The notes under the pieces: model-generated | What the model was told of the DNA's origin: nothing | Databases searched by the model: none | Seen by the model: the letters and a program-made list of their open reading frames with translations, nothing else | Shown: positions 56,260-62,460 of the stretch, piece by piece | Position numbering within the stretch: the stretch's first letter is position 1 | Layout of the letters: each line of letters opens with the position of its first letter | Assembly (NCBI RefSeq): GCF_963877135.1 | Contig: NZ_CAWNSW010000143.1 | Span: forward strand, 1 to 64,000 | Direction: 5' to 3' | Length of the DNA: 64,000 bases | DNA from: Stenomitos frigidus_A | GTDB taxonomy: Bacteria > Cyanobacteriota > Cyanobacteriia > Leptolyngbyales > Leptolyngbyaceae | Position numbers and translations under genes: made by a program

Positions 56260-57044
56260 AATCCAGTAGCCTCATCTTCAATAATCGAGGGGGGTTGATT
56301 GTGCAGAAAATGATTGAATTCGGCGTCCAGCCACTCCTTGAATAATTTCTGGAGAATCTCCTGATGAAGCTCAGGGGTCAACTCGGCAGAGAGAAATTCT
56401 TCAACCATCAACAGATGGTATCCCTGTTCTGTTTGAACCGGAGCAATGACTTTTTTAGGGTCAGCCCCAAAGACCAGTGCAGAGATATCTGGCTTCAGAC
56501 TCCAGCGATACAGTTCGCCCTCATAGCCACAGCCGTAGCGGCGTTTGGGGTCAACGTCATAGAGATGGGCGGCTTCGTAAAAACTAATCTCTTCTTCTTC
56601 AATTTCGTAAAAAATTTCTTGAGCAAGCTGCGCATAGGGAACAATGATTTGATAGACGAGTGCCCGCTCAAAATCCAGACGATTTTGAGCGAAGAAGCTT
56701 TCAACATTCTGGTTAAAGAGACATTCAGTCAGCTTTTGCAAGAGTAGCCGATCGCGAATGCCCGCTTCCCAGTCTTCCATTGTAACCAGTTGTTCCTCCA
56801 GCCATGCCAGAGTATCTGAAGCTTTTTGGAGGTGATATTCATGCCGCAAGCGATCGGCTTCCACTTGAATATCCTCAGGGGTAATGGTGATATTTCGGGC
56901 TTGAGCCGCCTCATCAACAATGTGCTGTCGAAGGATTTTGTGGCAGACATCCTTCAACAGTATTTCTTTTTTCAAAGAAAGTACTATCTCATCAATTTCA
57001 ATGACAATCCCTGATACATCAATCATCGGAAAAACGTACACCAC
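56256..57044 (-). CDS. Parvulin/SurA-like peptidylprolyl isomerase
   Basis: The 262-residue protein has an N-terminal SurA-type helical region (about 15-110; ILRQHIVDEAAQARNITITP), then a parvulin-type rotamase fold (about 120-225) with the conserved YGCGYEGELYRWSL and VQTEQGYHLLMVEE. There is no signal peptide, so a cytoplasmic role on pre-export clients is possible. Proteins like this are common beside HlyD-type exporters in cyanobacteria. An alternative start is the ATG at 57026. A 20-bp palindrome at 57078-57097 precedes it. Confidence 0.8.
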   Translation of the reverse strand: MVYVFPMIDVSGIVIEIDEIVLSLKKEILLKDVCHKILRQHIVDEAAQARNITITPEDIQVEADRLRHEYHLQKASDTLAWLEEQLVTMEDWEAGIRDRLLLQKLTECLFNQNVESFFAQNRLDFERALVYQIIVPYAQLAQEIFYEIEEEEISFYEAAHLYDVDPKRRYGCGYEGELYRWSLKPDISALVFGADPKKVIAPVQTEQGYHLLMVEEFLSAELTPELHQEILQKLFKEWLDAEFNHFLHNQPPSIIEDEATGL

Positions 57045-57077
57045 GTCAATCGTTTTCAGTTGAACTAACTAACGATT

Positions 57078-57097
57078 GGACATTGTATAAAATGTCC
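57078..57097 (-). promoter_or_regulatory. Palindrome upstream of the prolyl isomerase gene
   Basis: GGACAT-TGTATAAA-ATGTCC is a 6-bp inverted repeat with an 8-base centre, 33 bases upstream of the isomerase start. The centre includes TATAAA on the plus strand, so an operator overlapping a promoter is plausible. Confidence 0.5.
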
Positions 57098-57520
57098 GTC
57101 ACTAGTAAAAGTAGATACAGAATGAAATTTTAACTCAAAAAGAATCTGAATATTGCTTCCAACGCGTCAACAAACAAATATTAACTTTTGGCGACCTGGT
57201 GCTTGAAAAGCGTCACACGAACGTTCAGAGTTTAAGCTCTTAATCAAGATGGTGCTTTGGGGCACTCATTTGCTAGGAACTAGGAAGGCCGCAAGCTTGA
57301 AAAGATCCGTCTAGTGATGCTTATAGCGCTATAGGTGAAGACATCAACTTGTGCACTGCTGACATAGTACAGCACTACAGACTAAGCATCAGAGAGTGTG
57401 ATGGAATGTCCCAGTAGTCATTTGATGCAAACAATGACGTAAGTACAAGAGTCTAGAGCACAACCAAACGTACTGTTGGATGCAGCTTCCTCATCATGAT
57501 CTACTCTTGAAAGATGTTTC

Positions 57521-57533
57521 TGCCATCTTGGCA
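57521..57533 (+). promoter_or_regulatory. TGCCA-N3-TGGCA site, copy upstream of DUF4347 gene
   Basis: Perfect TGCCA TCT TGGCA, 327 bases before the DUF4347 start. It matches the sites upstream of the three peptide genes but lies further from its gene. Confidence 0.55.
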
Positions 57534-57860
57534 AGTTTTCGATCTTAGGATGAGTTACTAGTGGTAATGAAGCTGCAGCATAAATTTCTTTAGTGCTTTT
57601 AGTAAATGGGTATGGCTATCTTCTCTGGAGAAAAAAGGTAAGCCCTGATTAATTGTCGCCGTCACAAGCCTTGGCAGGGATACATCGTTTTCTACCGAAA
57701 AGGTGACATTTACTTCAGAGAATATCTCAGATCAGGGCGTTACAAACTGAACGAAACACCCCCTTCTTGTGCTTTAAATTTTTCAAGCTTCTGACACTCA
57801 ACCCAAATAACTGCGCACATTGCATTCTCGACATGCGCTTTGATATTAGGAGTTAATCGA

Positions 57861-59738
57861 ATGGATCTATTACAATTGCCTACCACTTCTGGAACGGGTT
57901 TCCCCACGGCTGATTCACTACTTCCTTCTCTTTATAACGCTAGTGTGACGGTTCTATCTCCTCTTCAAGCTGCAGGAGCATCGCTTACGACCGCCAGCAG
58001 TCAAGCTGTTGCGGTGATTGATGCTGGAGGGCAAGGTTCTGTCTATAGCAGTAACGCTGCCAGTATCGTGACAACGGCACAACCCTCGACGATCGCTAAC
58101 CACTCGATCGCCTTCATCAGCGCTGATGTTTTAGATTCTGATATTTTGTTAAAGGGGCTGCAGCCTGGTGTAGAAATTCATGTTCTTCAGTCATCAGAGC
58201 TAAGCCAGGCGATTCAGCAAATTACGGCAACGCTAACAGGGCGAAGTGGCCTTACCAGTCTACAGATCTTCTCCCATGGCAGTGACGGTAATCTTCAGCT
58301 TGGTAACGGTAATCTAAATGCAAGCAATTTAGCGACGTATAGCAGCGAGATTCACTCTTGGGCTAGCGCTCTAGTTCCAGGTTCAGACATTTTGTTGTAC
58401 GGCTGTGACGTGGCTGCCAGTAATAGTGGCAAAGCGTTTGTGCAACAAATCAGTCAGCTAACCGGGGCTGATGTAGCGGCTTCTATTGATCTCACGGGGA
58501 ACACAGTGTTAGGCGGTAACTGGACGCTGGAATTCCATACGGGAGCGATAGAAACCCCTGATCTCCTCCAACCCTGGGCACAGGCGGCATACAGTCACAT
58601 CCTAGCGACATTTACTGTAACAAATACAAGCGATAGTGGCACTGGTTCCTTGCGGCAAGCGATTCAAGATGCGAATGCGGCGGCTGGTGATGACATCATC
58701 GTATTTAGTGGCGGTTCGTTTGGCGATCAAACACCAGATACTATTACTCTAACCAGCGGGCAACTACAAATCGGCGGCAATCTTACCATTGCTGGAACCG
58801 GCGCTGGTTTATTAAGTATTAGTGGCAACAATGCCAGCCGAGTGTTTCAAATTGATCCAACGATCAACGCAACCATTGCAGACGTGACGATTACAAATGG
58901 TCGAGCGAATGATGGTGCAGGAGTTTTCAATAACGGTGGCTCTGTTGCACTACTCCGAACAACGTTCAATAATAATGTTGCCACAAATGTAGGCGGCGGT
59001 ATTCTCAATGCTGGCGGCTTATTGGTCAATGGCGGCACTTTCAACAGTAATCGGGCTGCAGCAGGGGCAGGGCTCTACAATGCGGGTGGTTTGGAGGTGC
59101 GAAACAGCAACTTCAATACCAACCAGGCCAGCCTGAATGGCGGCGGCATCTACAATAACTCAGGCGCATCCCTCACCGTAGACAATGATTACCTCTCAAG
59201 AAATACTGCAGGAAACGATGGTGGTGGTATCTATAACAGAAGTGGTAGTACGTTAAGCCTGCTAACTAGTGTGATTGTGGATGGTACGGCGGGTCGCTTA
59301 GGCGGTGGTATTGCTAATTTTGGCACCATTACATCCATAGACAATTCTCTGATTCGAGGTAATCGTTCCACAGGCGGGAGTGGTGCGGCGGGTGGTGTTT
59401 TTAATGGCGGCACTGCCAACATCACAAACACCAGCATCCTCGGCAACACGGCTGCAGGGCCGGGTGGTGGTCTTTACAATAATGCTGGAGCGACCCTGAC
59501 CCTGAGAGCGAACAGTCTTGTCTCTGGCAACCGGGGAGCTAGAGGTGGCGGTATCTATAATGAAGGTTCTGCTACGGTTGGGGAAAGCAGCATTATTTCA
59601 AACCGCACGAATGCCCTCAACGGTGTTGGTCCTGATGTTTCTGGAGCCTTCATCAGCGAAGGCTTTAACACCATCTATAGCGCCTCCGGGAGTACTGGCT
59701 TTAGTCCCACACTCGGAGACACCATTATCTTTGGTTGA
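57861..59738 (+). CDS. DUF4347 beta-helix surface/secreted protein
   Basis: The ATG at 57861 has AGGAG eight bases upstream (625 residues). An N-terminal region of about 70 residues is followed by a DUF4347 domain (about 75-240; HSIAFISADVLDSDILL to the aromatic NWTLEFHTG) and a right-handed parallel beta-helix (about 255-610) with many Asn-Gly-Gly rungs such as GGGIYNNSG. There is no cleavable signal peptide. DUF4347 occurs in large cyanobacterial secreted adhesins, some with type I export; here it is short, with no RTX repeats at the C-terminus. It lies in the peptide-export locus. Confidence 0.85.
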   Translation: MDLLQLPTTSGTGFPTADSLLPSLYNASVTVLSPLQAAGASLTTASSQAVAVIDAGGQGSVYSSNAASIVTTAQPSTIANHSIAFISADVLDSDILLKGLQPGVEIHVLQSSELSQAIQQITATLTGRSGLTSLQIFSHGSDGNLQLGNGNLNASNLATYSSEIHSWASALVPGSDILLYGCDVAASNSGKAFVQQISQLTGADVAASIDLTGNTVLGGNWTLEFHTGAIETPDLLQPWAQAAYSHILATFTVTNTSDSGTGSLRQAIQDANAAAGDDIIVFSGGSFGDQTPDTITLTSGQLQIGGNLTIAGTGAGLLSISGNNASRVFQIDPTINATIADVTITNGRANDGAGVFNNGGSVALLRTTFNNNVATNVGGGILNAGGLLVNGGTFNSNRAAAGAGLYNAGGLEVRNSNFNTNQASLNGGGIYNNSGASLTVDNDYLSRNTAGNDGGGIYNRSGSTLSLLTSVIVDGTAGRLGGGIANFGTITSIDNSLIRGNRSTGGSGAAGGVFNGGTANITNTSILGNTAAGPGGGLYNNAGATLTLRANSLVSGNRGARGGGIYNEGSATVGESSIISNRTNALNGVGPDVSGAFISEGFNTIYSASGSTGFSPTLGDTIIFG

Positions 59739-59788
59739 ATAGCACTAAAATAACAATTCAAATTATCCCCAGTTCCCAAGAAAGTAAG

Positions 59789-59830
59789 ACTAAAAGCCCC
59801 GATTTCTCTAGAGAAGTCGGGGCTTTTAGT
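59789..59830. terminator. Bidirectional terminator
   Basis: ACTAAAAGCCCCGA and TCGGGGCTTTTAGT are perfect 14-bp inverted arms around a 14-base loop. Flanked by A- and T-rich tails, it ends both the DUF4347 gene (rightward) and peptide gene A (leftward). Confidence 0.93.
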
Positions 59831-59860
59831 TTAAGTAGTTTAAGCAAAGAAGGGACAAAA

Positions 59861-60250
59861 TTACCAAGTTCGATAGGTGGAGTACGTAACAGATGAGTTG
59901 ATGGTAGTTGAGTTGCCATTAAAGCTGGTGTTATTTGAAGAGCCATAGAAGCCTACACCTGCGTAAGCGTAAGGGCTAATGCCAAGGGCTCTGCCAGATG
60001 CAGTGGCATTAGACGTGGTGTAGTAAGGGTATAGGGAGGTTGTTGCCAACGTATTGGTCGTGCCAAACGTTTGCTGCCCAGAGGCCGAAGCAAGGACACC
60101 AGCAGCGGCATAACCAGTCCCGGCAGTGGTATAACCGGTCACGAAGGCGCTGGCAGCAGCCCCTGTGATGAAGCATTCTTCTGGTAATGCTTCACCATAT
60201 TCTGAGGACTCAGTCGTCGCTTCTAAATAATCTAGATCAGTGATTAGCAT
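59861..60250 (-). CDS. Leader-peptide-type small protein A
   Basis: The 129-residue protein begins MLITDLDYLEATTESSEYG; residues 5-10 are the leader motif DLDYLE shared with proteins B, C and the HetP-like protein. The start has AAGGAG seven bases upstream. The rest is Thr/Ser/Ala/Gly/Tyr-rich, with the single cysteine in EECF, and no hydrophobic helix long enough for a membrane span. A processing site could be near residues 18-19 or 29-31. The role is unknown: an exported structural or signalling protein is likely. Confidence 0.78.
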   Translation of the reverse strand: MLITDLDYLEATTESSEYGEALPEECFITGAAASAFVTGYTTAGTGYAAAGVLASASGQQTFGTTNTLATTSLYPYYTTSNATASGRALGISPYAYAGVGFYGSSNNTSFNGNSTTINSSVTYSTYRTW

Positions 60251-60333
60251 TGTCGCTCCTTAATCAAATCCGTACTAACACAAAATCAACATATTGCTAT
60301 CTCCGAGCATAGGGAGATTAATCGATTAGGAGT

Positions 60334-60346
60334 TGCCATTATGGCA
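60334..60346 (-). promoter_or_regulatory. TGCCA-N3-TGGCA site upstream of gene A
   Basis: TGCCA TTA TGGCA, extended to GTTGCCA/TGGCAAC (7-bp arms), with 83 bases to the gene A start. Confidence 0.68.
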
Positions 60347-60400
60347 ACCTTTATTCAAGGTTTAACGAAAACACTCGAGCTAATAGCTAAAATTTTTTAC

Positions 60401-60438
60401 TATAAAACCTGCCTAATTCGAAAAGAGTTAGGCAGGTT
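60401..60438 (-). terminator. Terminator of peptide gene B
   Basis: AACCTGCCTAA (60406-60416) and TTAGGCAGGTT (60428-60438) are perfect 11-bp arms. On the minus strand the stem is followed by TTTTATAG. It lies about 70 bases downstream of gene B. Confidence 0.85.
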
Positions 60439-60508
60439 CAAGATTCCTAAACATTATTTGATTTAGATTCTAAACAGTAAGCTTAGATTCTAAACCGAAT
60501 AACTAACC

Positions 60509-60808
60509 TTAGTGGAAGACAGAGTTAATGACAGCAACAGATGTGCTAGCCGAGAAAGAGCCACCACCAAAGTCAGCTACAGCAAGGGTGTCAGCTTTGG
60601 TGAAGGAGTAGGTGGGGTAGTAGGTGTAGTTGTTGGCAACACCCTTAGCACCAGCAGCAGCGCTGTTGCTATAGGTCTTGGGGCTATTGACGCTGGTGTA
60701 GAAGCTGTTGTTGGTGTTGAAGTTAATCGAAACCGTGTCAGTTTCGTTGAACCCACCTTCAATGCTAGCATCAACAATTTCAAGATAATTCAGGTCAGAA
60801 ATAATCAT
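60509..60808 (-). CDS. Leader-peptide-type small protein B
   Basis: The ATG at 60808 has GGAG seven bases upstream; a frame six codons longer lacks a site. The 99-residue protein starts MIISDLNYLEIVDASIEGGF: leader motif DLNYLE at 5-10 and a canonical Gly-Gly at 18-19, the point where a C39-type peptidase would cut. The 80-residue remainder is Asn/Ser/Thr/Tyr/Phe-rich, cysteine-free, so lanthionine-type modification is not indicated. It is the clearest member of the set. Confidence 0.85.
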   Translation of the reverse strand: MIISDLNYLEIVDASIEGGFNETDTVSINFNTNNSFYTSVNSPKTYSNSAAAGAKGVANNYTYYPTYSFTKADTLAVADFGGGSFSASTSVAVINSVFH

Positions 60809-60893
60809 TGTTTTTCTCCGTGTCAATTATTGCTTTGCTCAACTCTCAATTTGAGTTGTTATTAATAAGATAGAATATCTAATTTTTATAGGT

Positions 60894-60906
60894 TGCCATT
60901 TTGGCA
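60894..60906 (-). promoter_or_regulatory. TGCCA-N3-TGGCA site upstream of gene B
   Basis: TGCCA TTT TGGCA with 85 bases to the gene B start, almost the same spacing as for gene A. Confidence 0.68.
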
Positions 60907-61122
60907 GAATTTGAAAGTTAAATTGCCGATGATAATCGATTGAAATTAATACGAAGTTAACTACTTTTCGTTTGTTTAATGCTGACTCTTCAGACGCAGG
61001 TTGGGTTAAGGGGTGAAACCCGATATTTGCATGGGTTTCGCTATCGCTAGCTCATCCTACGAATAACGGTGCCTCCCTACTTAATACTGATTTTTTGGCA
61101 AAGATAAAGGGTGAGAACAGCA

Positions 61123-61157
61123 GACTATTAATCAGACTTAAAGTCTGATTAATAGTC
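61123..61157. repeat. 35-bp near-perfect palindrome
   Basis: GACTATTAATCAGACTT and AAGTCTGATTAATAGTC are exact 17-bp inverted arms around a single A. It lies between peptide genes B and C, downstream of C. The near absence of a loop is unusual for a simple terminator. Confidence 0.88.
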
Positions 61158-61185
61158 TCATTTCAACCAATCTTTAGACAGATTA

Positions 61186-61219
61186 AACCGTCTAGATTAA
61201 CTAAATAAGCTAGACGGTT
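61186..61219 (-). terminator. Terminator-like hairpin after gene C
   Basis: AACCGTCTAG (61186-61195) and CTAGACGGTT (61210-61219) form a 10-bp stem with a 14-base loop, ending in TTT on the minus strand, about 70 bases after gene C. Confidence 0.8.
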
Positions 61220-61287
61220 CTCGCTCATAATCGATGACGCTCTTATGAGGAGGGCACAGTTATTTATAAGATGATTAAAAATGACGT

Positions 61288-61623
61288 TCAGCTACTCAAG
61301 ACTGACGATGATGAACTGAGAAAGACAGAAACCTGATCACCGCCCTGTATGCCCTGGCCTGCAAACGAAGTGAATGAGGTTTTAATTCTACCATCAGGAC
61401 TTTGGGCACTATTTGAAGTAATTGTCCCCGGAAGATTCTGAACTGAGACAGTAAACGGTAGTGCAACTGGGAATGAAGCACGATAAATTTCCTGCTCGTA
61501 ATTTCTAATCGACAAGATGCGATTAGCCAGGTCGATCGAAAAAACGCCAAAGGAACTCTCTCGACCTTTTAAGGTGTGTAGTTTATCGAGGGTTTCTAGA
61601 TGTTCTAAGTTACGAAGTAACAT
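61288..61623 (-). CDS. Leader-peptide-type small protein C
   Basis: The 111-residue protein begins MLLRNLEHLETLDKLHTLKG. The NLEHLE at 5-10 is a variant of the leader motif, and a possible processing site is Lys-Gly at 19-20. The body has a hydrophobic, Val/Ser-rich pattern and ends in VFLSSSSSVLSS, reminiscent of small exported proteins. No cysteine. It has a mismatch-bearing copy of the upstream palindrome, 55 bases away. Function unknown. Confidence 0.72.
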   Translation of the reverse strand: MLLRNLEHLETLDKLHTLKGRESSFGVFSIDLANRILSIRNYEQEIYRASFPVALPFTVSVQNLPGTITSNSAQSPDGRIKTSFTSFAGQGIQGGDQVSVFLSSSSSVLSS

Positions 61624-61678
61624 CGCAAGCTCTCCACATTACTAACTAACAACGGTAGCAGAAGCAGCTATTACAGCC

Positions 61679-61691
61679 TGCCAAAACGGCA
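61679..61691 (-). promoter_or_regulatory. TGCCA-N3-CGGCA site upstream of gene C
   Basis: TGCCA AAA CGGCA, one mismatch to the others, framed as CTGCC/GGCAG, with 55 bases to the gene C start. Confidence 0.58.
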
Positions 61692-61810
61692 GTTTTATAG
61701 TTCCTTTTTGGCTTGTGTTCAAGCGCTAGAGGCGATCGCTATGCAATATTCTGTAGCAACTAAGGCAACCGTCCTTCGGAGCATGAGCATGAGCATGGGG
61801 AAGGCTAGAT

Positions 61811-62278
61811 TTACCATTCACGTGGCAATACATTGATCTGCTCTTGATAACCCTTCAAAGAAACTTTGAAGGGCAAGTGCCCACCCAGCTTATAATCTAA
61901 CCATTGTGTCAAGCCACCTAGTCCCCCCGCTCGCATTTGTCCGGCTTGGCTACCAATAGCTTCGACATAATTCAAATCGTTAATCTTGCTTGCGCTTTGT
62001 TGAGGCAATAAGCGATTTGCATGGATGACTGGGCTATTGGCATCTGTGCTCATACCGACTTGTTTAGAGCGATGCCTGGTCTGGCAGTTATCTTTAGTCA
62101 ACCGATTGTAGGTGCGGTAGGGAATGTAATGGAGGGGGTTATAGCCAGCAAACCGTAGGATGAGCACACATGCCCAGGAATACTTTCCTTCCAGTATGGC
62201 TTCTACGATTTGATTAAATTGTTCGGGTGTCATGACCCTGTCTAGCTTTGGGTTTGAGAAAGGGATTTGCTGATTCAT
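61811..62278 (-). CDS. HetP-family protein with C-terminal leader-like motif
   Basis: The ATG at 62278 gives 155 residues; a frame starting 21 codons upstream lacks a ribosome site. Residues 18-63 (TPEQFNQIVEAILEGKYSWA then CVLILRFAGYNPLHYIPYRT) are the HetP signature, the family involved in commitment to heterocyst differentiation in Nostoc and found in other filamentous cyanobacteria. Residues 98-106 (KINDLNYVE) repeat the leader motif of the small proteins, and Gly-Gly follows at 118-119, a spacing similar to a peptide leader. The gene lies between gene C and the HlyD gene. No nif gene is in the window. Confidence 0.85.
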   Translation of the reverse strand: MNQQIPFSNPKLDRVMTPEQFNQIVEAILEGKYSWACVLILRFAGYNPLHYIPYRTYNRLTKDNCQTRHRSKQVGMSTDANSPVIHANRLLPQQSASKINDLNYVEAIGSQAGQMRAGGLGGLTQWLDYKLGGHLPFKVSLKGYQEQINVLPREW

Positions 62279-62460
62279 CTCTATATGCTTTTTAGAATGA
62301 AAGGACTGTACTTTACAGCTGTTGTCAAATGGTTCAGCCACTGTGCGTTCGCGGAGCGAGTGCTTGCACTTACATCTTGTTCGCGGGTGTGAGCGTCTCG
62401 TTCACAGTAGGTTAATATGACTTATTCAAACGAAAATCGCTGTAAGTGATTTGATGGCTT

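Larger units (their letters stand above)
57045..57860. other. Divergent region between prolyl isomerase and DUF4347 genes
   Basis: About 816 bp without a supported gene. It holds the GGACAT/ATGTCC palindrome near the isomerase gene and the TGCCA-N3-TGGCA site at 57521-57533. It should carry two divergent promoters. Confidence 0.6.
60827..61287. other. Intergenic between peptide genes B and C
   Basis: No gene. It contains the B operator, an inverted repeat CAACTC/GAGTTG in the B leader, a 35-bp palindrome (61123-61157) and the gene C terminator. Confidence 0.7.

Noticed and set aside
59861..60808. Lanthipeptide- or cyanobactin-type precursors
   Set aside because: The proteins are nearly free of cysteine, and no LanM, YcaO or PatA/PatG-type modification gene is seen in the window.
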